Shown: positions 7,244-16,733 of the stretch, piece after piece
Position numbering within the stretch: position 1 is the first letter of the stretch
Layout: every line of letters starts with the position of its first letter
Origin: Rhizobium sp. ASV20
GTDB taxonomy: Bacteria; Pseudomonadota; Alphaproteobacteria; Rhizobiales; Rhizobiaceae
DNA length: 64,000 nucleotides
Assembly (NCBI RefSeq): GCF_016429015.1
Contig: NZ_JAELTU010000016.1
Span: 1-64,000 of the forward strand
Direction: 5' to 3'
The notes under the pieces: model-generated
Told to the model about the DNA's origin: nothing
The model's database searches: none
What the model saw: the letters and a program-made list of their open reading frames with translations, nothing else
Translations under genes and position numbers: made by a program

Positions 7244-9598
7244 TCAAAAGTCCTCCCAGGCCGGGCTTGCTGCTGCCGAAGTTTTTCCAAAGGCAGAGCG
7301 AAGTCTCTCACCCAATGCTCTTTGACCGGAAAGCTCAGCCCCGGCATGCGGGATTGTTGTGGTTTGGCGAGCGGCGCCGGAGGCCATATCGGCTGCTCTG
7401 CGTGGCGAGGCGCTCAGCGAAACCACCCTTCCCGCATCCAGCTTGAATTGTCCAAGCCGGGCCGACAGCGACGAGACTTCGCTGGCGAGCGTATGCGTTG
7501 CCGCATTGGATTCCTCGACCATGGCGGCATTCTTCTGGGTCGCCTGATCCATCTGGTTGACCGCCGTATTGATCTCTTGGAGGCCCGTCGACTGTTCCCG
7601 GGCCGATTGGACGATCGCCTGGACGTTGCGATCGATCAATTGAACCTCCTGAACCATCGCCCGCAGAGCCTCTCCGGTCTGGCCAACCAGGCTAACGCCC
7701 CTCTTGACCTGATCTCCGGACGAATGAATGAGAGCCTTGATTTCCTTGGCGGCCGTGGCGGACCGTTGCGCCAGCTCCCGGACCTCTTGAGCGACGACGG
7801 CAAAACCCTTGCCGGCTTCCCCCGCACGGGCCGCCTCGACACCGGCATTGAGCGCCAGCAGGTTCGTCTGGAATGCGATATCGTCGATCACACCGATGAT
7901 GTTGGAAATCGACTGGGAAGATTGTTCGATGCCGTTCATGGCTTCGACGGCACTGTGAACGATCTCGCCGGACTGCTCTGCATTGCCTTTCGTGCGGCTG
8001 ACCAAGGCCGCCGCCTCTTCGGCGCGTGTCGTCGAATCCTTGATGGAGGTGGTGATCTGCTCGAGCGCTGCTGCCGTTTCCTCGACAGAGGCAGCCTGCT
8101 GCTCAGTGCGCCTCGCAAGGTCGTCTGCGCCGGTGCGGATTTCCTCCGAACCCGATTGGATGACAGAGGCATTCTCCGAGAAAGAGACGAGCGCAGCTTG
8201 AAGCTTTTCGACTGAGGTATTGAAATTGCCGCGTATTTCGTCAAGAGCCGACGTGAATGGCTGGTCGAGCCGCACGGTCATATTTCCATCCGAAAGCTGG
8301 ACCAACCCTGCAGCAAGTTCGCTGACGGCGAACTTTACTTCCGCTTCCTGAGCATTGTTGATGCGCGCACGCTCGGCGCGCTCGGCTTCCTGTGTGGCAC
8401 GGCTTGCTTCCGCTTCGCTCTCCAGGCGCACCTTGTCACGGTTGCTTTCCAGCAGGATGTGCAGCGAACGCGACAAGTCGCCGATTTCGTCACGTCTCTC
8501 ACGGTCCTTGAGTACGACATCGAGGTCCCCATTGGCGATACGATCCGTTTCGCCAATGACATTTTCTATCCTGCGAACGAACCTGCGGGCGATCAGCCAC
8601 CCGGCAAGACCCAGAAGAATGGCCGCGATCGAGGTGACAGCAATCGCATTCCTCACGACACTATTGACCTGGGCGAAGACCGTGGCTTTCGGAACGACCA
8701 CGATCGCGTACCATGAGGTGGTGTCGGTTAGTTTGACCGGTTCGGCGATGGCAAAATAAGTCCCGCCGTCAGCGCCGGTGATTTCGCGCTCGGTGCCGGG
8801 ATTGGCAATCAGCTGGTCCCAGCCCGCGGTCTCTGCACCGCCATCCTTGATGTTCTTTCCGATAAGTGCCGCGTCAGGGTGGCTGATCATTCCGCCTGCG
8901 CCGGTAACAAGGCTCATGAAGCCCGTTCCCATCGGGCGAATGGCGGAAATGGCTTTCTGGGCATCGTCCAGAGCCATATCCAGGCCTGTGACCCCCACCG
9001 GCTTCCCATCGATCATGATCGGCTTGGCGATCGAGGTCATCAGCACCTGCTTGCCGTCGATCGCATAGGAATAGGGCTCGATGATCACGGTCTTCCGCTG
9101 ATTGAACGGGAGCTGGTAATAGTCGCCGGCGCCCGCGACCGTGTAGTCGACAAGCGGAACATTTGTGACTTTGCCGCCGCTGCGAACCCAATAGGGAATG
9201 TAGCGGCCGGTGGCATCATTGCCGTCCTTGCCTGCGAAGTCCTTGTCCTTGCCATCGAAAGCGTTCGGCTCCCAGCCCGTCCAGACGCCGAGAGCGCCCG
9301 GATTGCCATCAAGCAGGTTCTTCAGGATTGCGTCCGCAGTCGTCCGGCTCGCATCATTGGCTTCCCGCATGGTGGACAGCATGGTCTCAAGCGAATTGAC
9401 GACGGCGATTGCTGCCCCGAGCGTCTTTTCCGATCCCGCTGCGGTCGTGCTGGCGATCTGCTGCATCTGACTGAGGCTGGACTGGCGAATATTGGTGTAG
9501 GCGGAATCGATCAGGATCGCGGAAGCTGCCACCGTTGCGACGACGCCGCATGCAGCGACTGAAAAGATATTGCGACTAGTTGCCGATTTCAAAATCAT
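7244..9598 (-). CDS. Methyl-accepting chemotaxis protein with dCache sensor
   Basis: A 784-residue receptor. It has a transmembrane segment near residues 10-30 and a periplasmic double-Cache domain at about 35-310, including GRYIPYW and a following Asp of the ligand pocket. A second transmembrane segment ([20 protein letters not shown]) follows near 320-340. HAMP domains come next, then a long signalling coiled coil with the hairpin core [20 protein letters not shown]. The protein ends PAWEDF, like the C-terminal CheR/CheB-tethering pentapeptide. It would sense a small external solute and signal to CheA/CheW; the ligand is unknown. It stands alone, with no che genes nearby. Confidence 0.92.
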   Translation of the reverse strand: MILKSATSRNIFSVAACGVVATVAASAILIDSAYTNIRQSSLSQMQQIASTTAAGSEKTLGAAIAVVNSLETMLSTMREANDASRTTADAILKNLLDGNPGALGVWTGWEPNAFDGKDKDFAGKDGNDATGRYIPYWVRSGGKVTNVPLVDYTVAGAGDYYQLPFNQRKTVIIEPYSYAIDGKQVLMTSIAKPIMIDGKPVGVTGLDMALDDAQKAISAIRPMGTGFMSLVTGAGGMISHPDAALIGKNIKDGGAETAGWDQLIANPGTEREITGADGGTYFAIAEPVKLTDTTSWYAIVVVPKATVFAQVNSVVRNAIAVTSIAAILLGLAGWLIARRFVRRIENVIGETDRIANGDLDVVLKDRERRDEIGDLSRSLHILLESNRDKVRLESEAEASRATQEAERAERARINNAQEAEVKFAVSELAAGLVQLSDGNMTVRLDQPFTSALDEIRGNFNTSVEKLQAALVSFSENASVIQSGSEEIRTGADDLARRTEQQAASVEETAAALEQITTSIKDSTTRAEEAAALVSRTKGNAEQSGEIVHSAVEAMNGIEQSSQSISNIIGVIDDIAFQTNLLALNAGVEAARAGEAGKGFAVVAQEVRELAQRSATAAKEIKALIHSSGDQVKRGVSLVGQTGEALRAMVQEVQLIDRNVQAIVQSAREQSTGLQEINTAVNQMDQATQKNAAMVEESNAATHTLASEVSSLSARLGQFKLDAGRVVSLSASPRRAADMASGAARQTTTIPHAGAELSGQRALGERLRSAFGKTSAAASPAWEDF

Positions 9599-10059
9599 AT
9601 CACCACCTTATCGGGTGGCGTTGCGATCACGCGGCGCGCCCCCACGTGCCTCTGAAAGTAACAATATTCCGCAGGCGGCAGACAACAATCAGAACCGCTT
9701 GCTCATGGAGAAAGCTAGATGTTCTTGATTAAAATTGCGTATATCAAAATATCTTCAAAGCCATGCACTTCATAATGACTTCTAGTACCTAATAAGTCAT
9801 GGCGAATATTTGCAGACAATTCATAATTTGAACCGATGAAAGCCAAGGAAACATGTATTGCGCCGCAAAATTAGCGGACACTATTATAATTCAGACGCCG
9901 ATTGGAAAACCTTCCGCTGTGGACTGTCGCGACACGAGTTGATCGCACAGGGGATCAACAAGCCCTCGCCAGAATGCCTTCCGATCAAACAAATTTGTCT
10001 TGAGTAGCAAAGCGTCTCCGTGGCAGTGAGCGGCGGCAAATTTCGGGAGTATTGATTTT
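9599..10059. other. Divergent intergenic region between chemoreceptor and glutathione transferase genes
   Basis: 461 bases with no convincing gene. The stretch is AT-rich compared with its neighbours and must hold both divergent promoters. I see one inverted repeat (9775-9800, listed separately) and no clear RNA or small reading frame. Confidence 0.6.
9775..9800. promoter_or_regulatory. Inverted repeat, possible operator
   Basis: ATGACTT and AAGTCAT are perfect 7-bp arms separated by 12 nt, centred in the divergent intergenic region. The arm spacing suits a dimeric DNA-binding protein. No regulator gene is next to it, so this is only a candidate. Confidence 0.25.
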
Positions 10060-10665
10060 ATGAAACTGTTCTACAAAGCCGGTGCCTGCTCGCTTGCACC
10101 GCATATCGTCGCGCGGGAAGCCGCCATCGATCTTGACGTTATCCAGGTGGACCTTGCCACCAAGAAGACGGAGCATGGTGAAGACTATCTCGCCACCAAT
10201 CCGAATGGCTACGTACCGGCTCTTGTGCTTGATGGAGGCGAGCTGCTCACGGAATCGCAGGTACTCGTTCAGTATCTCGCCGATCTGAAGCCCGAGAGCG
10301 GCCTGATGCCGAAAGCCGGCGAGATCGATCGCTACCGGGCACAGCGCTGGCTCGCCTTCATCTCGAGCGAACTCCACAAAACCTACGGCCCGCTCTTCCG
10401 GCCGGATACACCCGACGCGACCAAGGATGCAAACCGCGCGCATCTCGCAAAGCGTCTCAGCTACGTCGATACCAGCCTCGAAGGAAAGCCTTACCTGCTC
10501 GGCGATCACTTCACCGCCCCCGACGCTTATTTGTGGACGGTGCTCGGCTGGTCCGGTCGTGTTGGTGTCGATCTCTCCGCCTACAAGAACATCAATCGCT
10601 TTATCGAAACGGTCGCCGGACGGCCGGCAGTTCAGGCCGCGCTGAAGGCAGAAGGGCTGAACTGA
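10060..10665 (+). CDS. Glutathione S-transferase, beta class
   Basis: A 201-residue cytosolic enzyme matching bacterial beta-class transferases. It begins MKLFYKAGACSLAPHI, with the catalytic cysteine of the class in GACSL. Next come the thioredoxin-fold glutathione site (NPNGYVPAL, then LTESQ) and an all-helical C-terminal domain. It conjugates or reduces electrophiles using glutathione. The length is typical. It is transcribed alone and ends at a strong hairpin. Confidence 0.9.
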   Translation: MKLFYKAGACSLAPHIVAREAAIDLDVIQVDLATKKTEHGEDYLATNPNGYVPALVLDGGELLTESQVLVQYLADLKPESGLMPKAGEIDRYRAQRWLAFISSELHKTYGPLFRPDTPDATKDANRAHLAKRLSYVDTSLEGKPYLLGDHFTAPDAYLWTVLGWSGRVGVDLSAYKNINRFIETVAGRPAVQAALKAEGLN

Positions 10666-10719
10666 CGAGAGGCGCTAGCCTTCATCAGACACATCGCCAA
10701 ATAAAGGCTAGAAGCCATC

Positions 10720-10743
10720 GAGCCTGCCCCAAGGGGCAGGCTC
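10720..10743. terminator. Bidirectional hairpin terminator
   Basis: GAGCCTGCCCC and GGGGCAGGCTC form an 11-bp perfect stem with a tight loop. It lies between the convergent glutathione transferase and secreted-protein genes. A short pyrimidine tract (TTCCCC) follows on the plus strand. Confidence 0.7.
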
Positions 10744-10762
10744 TTCCCCATCTCCGTCATGA

Positions 10763-11452
10763 CTAATTGCTGGTTTTGCCGACGGTCAGTTGACCGCTGC
10801 TGCCATCGGACAGCTTTACCTTTCCCCATGCCGACATGAGATCCGGCGCTCTTGTGACTTCGACCCGCCCCGTACGACCATCCGAACATTTAACCGGAAG
10901 GGTGATCGTTGGGCGTCGGTCACGGAGATCATAGGTGCCTGAACATTTCACGGAGCGCCGCGACGACTGGGCCGAAAAACGTCCCTTGCTGCCGGATGCG
11001 ATGGTCGTGCCCTTGAAGATTTCGCCTGAATCCATTCGGGCTCCAAGGGGAAGAACAATGTCACCCCGTCTCTCGTCTTGCGGCCTTTTGGGACCGGAAC
11101 CGGCAGTTCGTAAAGCGCGCGAAATGCTTGGCGTCACCCCACCCCCGGTCATAAAGCGCGTATAGTCATCATAGGAAATAGTGCCGCGCGCAATTGCCGT
11201 CAGCATTCGGCGGCAAAACTCGCGGCGCACATTCGCCTCCGGCACGTTCAAGACCTTTGCCAGCTTCTCCTGCATATCGGGCTTGATAGCGCCGTGGCTG
11301 CATTCCTCTATGTTCCAATTGAGAGTATCAGGATCGCTCAAGATGTTTTTGCTATATCCATAAGTGCTCTTGTTGGCCACCACCGACTGAGCTTTCGCCG
11401 CCAACGGCAAGGCCATCACAGCCATGGCCGCCAGAATCATTAGTTTTTTCAT
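10763..11452 (-). CDS. Secreted protein of unknown function
   Basis: I do not recognise this 229-residue protein. The ATG at 11452 is chosen because it opens a signal peptide (MKKLMILAAMAVMALPLAAKA) and follows a GGGGGTGG site; the frame extends further upstream without support. The mature part holds CNIEE-like acidic and basic stretches, scattered Cys residues (including CSGTYDLRDRRPTITLPVKC) and a repeated strand pattern near the C-terminus (GRVEVTRAP, KVKLSDGSSGQLTVG). This suggests a small beta-rich periplasmic domain. It is monocistronic and ends at the shared hairpin. Confidence 0.7.
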   Translation of the reverse strand: MKKLMILAAMAVMALPLAAKAQSVVANKSTYGYSKNILSDPDTLNWNIEECSHGAIKPDMQEKLAKVLNVPEANVRREFCRRMLTAIARGTISYDDYTRFMTGGGVTPSISRALRTAGSGPKRPQDERRGDIVLPLGARMDSGEIFKGTTIASGSKGRFSAQSSRRSVKCSGTYDLRDRRPTITLPVKCSDGRTGRVEVTRAPDLMSAWGKVKLSDGSSGQLTVGKTSN

Positions 11453-11741
11453 TCCACCCCCCTCGCTACTCATCCCGAAATGATGTGTAAGCCCGCGCGA
11501 ATTGTGAAGTGCCCTCAACGACAAGTGGACAGAAGAGAAAGGAATATCCACTGCTTATGGCGTCCGGCCTTCGGAGTTCTGTCAAGTCCCGCGACGAAGA
11601 CCAGGCGGATAAGACCAAGATGCATCGCTACGGACAGTTGCACCCACACCGCACCGCTATATGTTTCAACAACAAGGCAACAGGGCGAGCACTGCGCAAC
11701 AGCGGAAAGCCGGCCGTTGTTCCCGGAGAAGGCACAACCAA

Positions 11742-12917
11742 ATGATCGATCTCTTTAATGTTCGAGCCGACACGCCGGGTGTCGAACACGGCATTCACCT
11801 GAACAATGCTGGTGCCGCCTTGATGCCGCGACCCGTCCTGGATGCCATGACCGGCTACCTGAGGCGCGAAGCCGAAATCGGTGGATATGAGGCGGCGGAC
11901 GAAGCGCAGCGGAGACTGGATGCGGTCTATACCAGCGTTGCGAATTTGCTTGACGCTCGACCGGAAGAGATCGCGCTGACGGAAAATGCCACGGTGGCAT
12001 GGCAAATGGCGTTCTACTCCTTCGCCTTCAAGCCGGGAGATCGTATTCTCACGGCGCGTGCGGAATATGCGGCCAACTATGTAGCCTTCCTGCATGCCGC
12101 TAAGACGCAGGGCGTTGAGATCGATGTCGTGCCAAACGACAGCGACGGCGTTCTCGATCCCGAGGCGTTGGAAAGCATGATCGACGATCGCGTTCGCCTT
12201 ATCGCGATCACCTGGGTCCCCACGAATGGCGGCCTGGTCAATCCAGCCGCAGAAATCGGCCGGATCGCCCGTCGCCATGGCGTGCCCTATCTGCTCGACG
12301 CCTGCCAGGCGGTGGGACAAATGCCCGTTAATGTCGATCAACTCGGCTGCGACATGTTGACGGCTCCGGGCCGCAAATTTCTTCGCGGGCCGCGCGGCAC
12401 GGGCTTTCTTTACGTAAGGCAATCATTGCTCGCGCATTTGCATCCCCCCGTGATCGATCACTTTGCCGCGCCCTGGGTCGAGCCCGATCGATATGAGTTG
12501 CGCGCCGATGCAAGGCGTTTTGAGACCTGGGAGAACAACTATGCGGCACGCTTGGGTCTTGGCGTTGCGATCGATTATGCACTTGCCTTGGGGCTGGAAC
12601 ACATAGAGGTGCGCTGCCAGTCACTCGCTATGCTCTTGCGCGCGGAATTGCGTCAATTACCCGGAGTTCACGTGCATGATCTCGGACCGAAGCCCGCCGC
12701 GATCGTATCTTTTTCAATCGACGGCCACCCGGCGGAGACCGTCAGGAGTATTCTTGCTGCGGCGGGCATTCATGTCAGCCTATCGAAGCCGTCAAGCACA
12801 CTCCTCGATGCGACGGCTCGCGCCTTGCCGACGCTGATCCGAGCCTCGCCTCATTATTACAATACGGAGGATGAAATCTTCGCGCTCGCCGAGCATTGCC
12901 GCCGGCTGACCAGCTAG
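11742..12917 (+). CDS. Class V aminotransferase / cysteine-desulfurase-like PLP enzyme
   Basis: A 391-residue fold-type I PLP enzyme. Landmarks are HLNNAGAALMP near the start, the aspartate segment YLLDACQAVGQMP that contacts the PLP ring, and the catalytic lysine in GRKFLRGPRGTGF near residue 210. The MIDLFNV start at 11742 follows a GGAGAAGG site; the longer frame upstream lacks support. Relatives include isopenicillin-N epimerase-like enzymes, cysteine desulfurases and C-S lyases, so the reaction is not fixed by sequence. It is transcribed alone. Confidence 0.8.
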   Translation: MIDLFNVRADTPGVEHGIHLNNAGAALMPRPVLDAMTGYLRREAEIGGYEAADEAQRRLDAVYTSVANLLDARPEEIALTENATVAWQMAFYSFAFKPGDRILTARAEYAANYVAFLHAAKTQGVEIDVVPNDSDGVLDPEALESMIDDRVRLIAITWVPTNGGLVNPAAEIGRIARRHGVPYLLDACQAVGQMPVNVDQLGCDMLTAPGRKFLRGPRGTGFLYVRQSLLAHLHPPVIDHFAAPWVEPDRYELRADARRFETWENNYAARLGLGVAIDYALALGLEHIEVRCQSLAMLLRAELRQLPGVHVHDLGPKPAAIVSFSIDGHPAETVRSILAAAGIHVSLSKPSSTLLDATARALPTLIRASPHYYNTEDEIFALAEHCRRLTS

Positions 12918-13303
12918 ATCAAGCATGGCCATTTCAGCCCGGCATTCAAAGTTGCAACCGGTGTGGCTTCCGATGCAGGAAATTTCAATTCCCTTCCGAC
13001 AAACGCAAAAGCCACAACCAACACGCCATCCACCGGCGGCGAATACCCCTCGTAGCGTGTGAGAATGGGACAAATCGCAAGATTTTCCATTCCTTTAACC
13101 CACTTATATTTCAACAATCATTGCTAATTGAACGCCTCGTAATATATTCGTCAAAAGCGATTGCCACGTTCTGGCAATTTGCGACCCGCGCCCGTACGCT
13201 GAATGAGGCTGCGTTGTCGATGCGCAAGCTCAGATGCGAATGAGCCGGTTCAAATTGGACACGGCCGTGTTTTTGTTCGGCCGGCTTGGGAGGGCAAGGC
13301 CAT
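12918..13303. other. Intergenic region upstream of the signalling operon
   Basis: 386 bases between the aminotransferase and the GGDEF-EAL gene. The central part is AT-rich and should hold the promoter of the six-gene operon. Short overlapping reading frames here are rich in Arg/Ser/Cys and look like chance. I see no clear operator. Confidence 0.5.
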
Positions 13304-15010
13304 ATGCCGGAAAACCGAGTGGACCGGTCGCAGCGAATTCCACACGAGTCCGAATCTACCAACCGCCCAGAGGCGGCGGTTTCACTTTGGGATCTCGATC
13401 TCAAGCTACTCGACTCCTCCAGAGCGTTTAAAGATCATATCGCCCTGGCATCCAAGAGAGACCTGACCCTGTGGGAGGCCTATCCCGCACTCGGCAAACC
13501 GGCTCTTGCCACGCGGATCAGGCAGGCGATCGATACCGGCGAACCCTGCACGATCCAGATCGACACTCCGAAAAGGGGAAAATGCAATTTCCTCATCTCC
13601 CTTATCCACACGGGGCTGCTGATTATCGAGACCAAGGCGGCCAGCATCGAAGCCGCCACCGCATCCGAAGACAGTGAAAAAGCGCAACTCATCCATCAAG
13701 CAACGCACGACGTCCTGACCGGCTTGCCAAATCGTCGGCAGTTCAGTGCGGAGCTCGCGCAATTGCTTCCGGCGAGCGGCAAGATCGGGCCTGCGCTCAT
13801 GCAGCTCGATCTCGACGACTTCAAGCCGGTCAACGACACCCTTGGCCATGGCGCCGGCGATATCGTTTTGAAACTCGCCGCCGAAAGGATCAAGGAAACG
13901 CTTGGCCAGGGCGGCACGGTATATCGCCTTGCCGGCGATGAATTTGCCATCATCCAGGTCAGGCCACAGCAAGCGTTCGAAGCGGAACAATTGGCCGACG
14001 CGCTGGTCACGGCGTTCAAGAAGCCATTCATCGTCAACGGCATCTCACTGTTCGTCGGCGTCAGCGTCGGGGTCGCGATCGCACCGCGCGACGGCAATGA
14101 GGACGAGCAATTGATGAAGGCGGCCGATGTTGCCCTCTACGCCGCCAAGAAGGAAGGGCGGCGACGGGCGCGAACCTTCGACCCAACCATGCTGATCGTC
14201 GTTGAACAAAGGGAATTGCTGCGGCGCAGCCTGCGCGTAGCGCTCCAGCGCGATGAGTTCTTCATCGAATACCAGCCGCTGGTCGAACCTCCATCCACGG
14301 TCGTGGGTTTCGAGGCATTGCTGCGGTGGCGGCATCCCACCTTGGGGATCATACCGCCGGCGGCATTCATTCCCATGGCGGAGGCCGACGGCCTTATGCG
14401 CGAGATCGGCCAGTGGATGCTCGAAGAAGCCTGTCGCGAGGCGCTTTCGTGGCCGGGGCATTACACACTCGCCGTCAATCTTTCCCCGGCCGAGTTCCTG
14501 ACGCCTGGGCTTACCGATCGCGTATCGCAAACGCTCGATATCGTCGGGTTTCCTGCCGAGCGCCTGGAGCTGGAGATCACCGAGGGCGTATTGCTGGAGC
14601 GGACCATCAATAATCTGGATACGCTAAACACGCTGAATGTGCTCGGCATACAGATTTCCCTCGATGATTTCGGCACCGAGTATTCCTCTCTCAGTTACCT
14701 GAAGAACTTCCCCTTCGATACGATCAAGATCGATCGCTATTTTATCAAAGACCTTATGCAGGACACCAAGAGCCAAACAATCGTTCGTTCCGTCATCGGC
14801 CTCGCGCACGGCCTGGATATGCGTGTCACGGCCGAGGGCGTCGAAACGCCGCAACAGGCGGGATGGCTGCTGCAGGAGGGCTGCGATCGGCTCCAGGGCT
14901 ATTGCATCAGCCCGCCGATGCGTGCCGAACGGCTTGAAGAATTCATAAGACAAGGCGGACGCGCGCCGTCGATGGCGACAACGTTCGATGAGCTTCACAT
15001 CAGGCCGTAA
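13304..15010 (+). CDS. Cytoplasmic GGDEF-EAL protein (c-di-GMP synthesis/turnover)
   Basis: A 568-residue protein without transmembrane segments. Residues 1-125 form a PAS-like sensor (LWDLDLKLLDSS). The GGDEF domain follows, with its signature read as AGDEF at 210-214, a form still found in active cyclases. The EAL domain starts at E337-A-L. EAL residues for metal and substrate are present (VNLSP, LEITEG, DDFG, IKIDR, AEGVET, GCDRLQGY), but loop 6 reads DDFGTEYSS where DDFGTGYSS is usual. It is the first gene of the operon, 35 nt ahead of the next. It probably provides c-di-GMP control coupled to the partner switch downstream, in the place SiaD holds in Pseudomonas. Confidence 0.9.
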   Translation: MPENRVDRSQRIPHESESTNRPEAAVSLWDLDLKLLDSSRAFKDHIALASKRDLTLWEAYPALGKPALATRIRQAIDTGEPCTIQIDTPKRGKCNFLISLIHTGLLIIETKAASIEAATASEDSEKAQLIHQATHDVLTGLPNRRQFSAELAQLLPASGKIGPALMQLDLDDFKPVNDTLGHGAGDIVLKLAAERIKETLGQGGTVYRLAGDEFAIIQVRPQQAFEAEQLADALVTAFKKPFIVNGISLFVGVSVGVAIAPRDGNEDEQLMKAADVALYAAKKEGRRRARTFDPTMLIVVEQRELLRRSLRVALQRDEFFIEYQPLVEPPSTVVGFEALLRWRHPTLGIIPPAAFIPMAEADGLMREIGQWMLEEACREALSWPGHYTLAVNLSPAEFLTPGLTDRVSQTLDIVGFPAERLELEITEGVLLERTINNLDTLNTLNVLGIQISLDDFGTEYSSLSYLKNFPFDTIKIDRYFIKDLMQDTKSQTIVRSVIGLAHGLDMRVTAEGVETPQQAGWLLQEGCDRLQGYCISPPMRAERLEEFIRQGGRAPSMATTFDELHIRP

Positions 15011-15045
15011 CCCTCGAAACGCTTTTTCATCCAGGAGCTTCTCAA

Positions 15046-15561
15046 GTGGACACCGCAGAAATGCAAACCGATAACGCGTCTCAACCACTGCTCGAGCTGG
15101 AAATGGACATGGCCTCCTTCGCGGCAGACTGGCGGCATTGCGATCAATGCGCCGCCTATGTCGCCCAAATGGTCAGCCATGACCGCCACGACCCCACCCG
15201 CCACGCCAACCTGCTGTCTGCCGCATTGAACGAGCTCTTTGAAATGTCGTTCCATACGCGCGCGTGCAACGGTGCATTGACCTGCCGTTTCTACCGGAAC
15301 GGCTCGACCGAACGGATCGAATTGACGTTTCCCTGTTTGGACGAACAACGCGCCTCCTACGAGACCATCATCGAACATGCGAGGGTCGGACAGGCACTCG
15401 CACATTATCTCGACGTCATTACCGATGATGCCGCACGCGCGGAGCAAGCAATCCTTTTCGGGTTGCTGGTCAACTACGATGCCAACATCAGGCTGCAAAA
15501 GCAGGATACGAGCATGCTGACACTTGTGGTGGACCTAGCGCTTGAAAGGCTCCTCAATTGA
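15046..15561 (+). CDS. Slr1658/SiaB-like kinase-fold protein, probably degenerate
   Basis: A 171-residue soluble protein. The GTG start at 15046 follows AGGAG. By eye it aligns along its length with the 184-residue protein encoded at 19094-19648. LSAALNELFEMSFHT here matches LTNELIENSIKFRT there, which is the ATP-binding N-box of anti-sigma-factor-type kinases. ILFGLLVNYDANIRL matches GLGLLTLMSDYQVQL. In the N-box the Asn expected to bind Mg-ATP is replaced by Met, so kinase activity is doubtful. It overlaps the next gene by four bases (TTGA). I infer a binding partner of the STAS-like domain encoded there. Confidence 0.65.
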   Translation: MDTAEMQTDNASQPLLELEMDMASFAADWRHCDQCAAYVAQMVSHDRHDPTRHANLLSAALNELFEMSFHTRACNGALTCRFYRNGSTERIELTFPCLDEQRASYETIIEHARVGQALAHYLDVITDDAARAEQAILFGLLVNYDANIRLQKQDTSMLTLVVDLALERLLN

Positions 15562-16733
15562 GCAACCATCTCCCCAATCGTTTCACCGCACAATTCGACG
15601 CCAATAATCAGGAGTTTTCCCTCTCCGGGGTTTTCAGGCCGCATTCGGTCGCCGAACTTGCCGATGACCTGGCGCTCCTGCGCATGGGCATCGAGACGGT
15701 AAACGGCATCTGCTACATCAACCTGAAACGCGTCACGCATATGAACAACACGGCCTTCCGTGCGCTGACGCATGTGCTGCTCGATGCAACCCGCTCAAGG
15801 CCGGATCTCAAGCTGACGGTCGTAGCTTCCAGCGTCGTTGCATGGGCGTCCCGGCTCTTCCGTCATTTGAGCGACCTCTCGCCGAATATCACCGTGGATA
15901 TCTATGATTCCGCTTTCTATCCGGGCCAGACTTTCGTCGAGAACCAGAGCTTCATACCGATCCTCAGAACACAGACGAAAATGACGTGGCGGCACGAGCG
16001 GGAGATCCTGCCGCGCCACGGACTTCGCGAGGGCATGAACATCGCCGATATCTGCTGCGGCATCGGCGACTTCGCCATGCTGTTGAGAAAGGACTTCAAG
16101 CCGACGCGGATCGTCGCCCTCGATCACTCGATCCCGAGCCTGGAATATGCCCGCAAGGTCGCGGAGGATTTCGATGTGCAGGATATCGAGTATAGCTACG
16201 GCGACGCATCCCAGATGCTGTTCGAAAGCGACCAGTTCGATTTCGTGACATGCAGGCATTCATTGCAGATTTTCGATCGCCCGGATGTCCTGCTGCGAGA
16301 ACTCTATCGGATATGCAAGCCTGGGGGCCGGGTCTACATCACCAACGAAAAAAACTCCCATTGCCTCGGAGAGCCAAGAGCCGAAAGCATTCAGTGGACA
16401 TATACCGAGGTTGCCAAGCTCTTCGCTCACTTCGACATGGATGTCGAGATGGGCCCGAAAGGCCGCCGCATGTTGCTGGATGCAGGCTTTGCGGATGTGA
16501 AGATGGAAAGCTTCATGGTGACCAATCTCGATGGCGATCCGCAGGACTTCGCCGATATCATCACGGCATGGCAAGATGTCTACGCCGACGAAATGGCGGT
16601 TCGGCGTGGCGACACGCCCGAATTCATAGAGAAGTTCAAACAGGGCTTTGCCGATCACATCTTCGCTGCCCTACATCCCCGAGGCTACGCAGGCTGGCCG
16701 ATCTGGGCCACATCGGGGCAGAAGCCGCTATGA
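15558..16733 (+). CDS. STAS-like domain fused to a SAM-dependent methyltransferase
   Basis: A 391-residue protein; the TTG start overlaps the previous stop codon. Residues 1-120 look like a STAS anti-sigma-antagonist domain and align by eye with the 112-residue STAS protein at 19667. [12 protein letters not shown] there corresponds to HMNNTAFRALTH here, so the phosphorylated Ser is replaced by Asn/Thr. Residues about 150-300 form a class I methyltransferase: IADICCGIGDFAMLL near 162 is the SAM-binding loop, then ALDHS, then FDFVTCRHSLQIFDRP and CKPGGRVYI. The C-terminal 80 residues are unassigned. The methylation target is unknown. I know of no described protein of this architecture in a partner switch, but cannot search for one. 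Confidence 0.75.
   Translation: MSNHLPNRFTAQFDANNQEFSLSGVFRPHSVAELADDLALLRMGIETVNGICYINLKRVTHMNNTAFRALTHVLLDATRSRPDLKLTVVASSVVAWASRLFRHLSDLSPNITVDIYDSAFYPGQTFVENQSFIPILRTQTKMTWRHEREILPRHGLREGMNIADICCGIGDFAMLLRKDFKPTRIVALDHSIPSLEYARKVAEDFDVQDIEYSYGDASQMLFESDQFDFVTCRHSLQIFDRPDVLLRELYRICKPGGRVYITNEKNSHCLGEPRAESIQWTYTEVAKLFAHFDMDVEMGPKGRRMLLDAGFADVKMESFMVTNLDGDPQDFADIITAWQDVYADEMAVRRGDTPEFIEKFKQGFADHIFAALHPRGYAGWPIWATSGQKPL

Noticed and set aside
7109..8215. Long plus-strand reading frame (368 codons)
   Set aside because: It lies antisense to the coiled-coil region of the chemoreceptor, is rich in Arg/Leu/Gly with no domain, and has no ribosome site. Antisense open frames are common in GC-rich genes.
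16250..16729. 160-codon N-terminal extension of the PP2C phosphatase frame
   Set aside because: It overlaps the methyltransferase gene in another frame and has Arg/Pro-rich chance composition. The real start overlaps the methyltransferase stop codon as ATGA.
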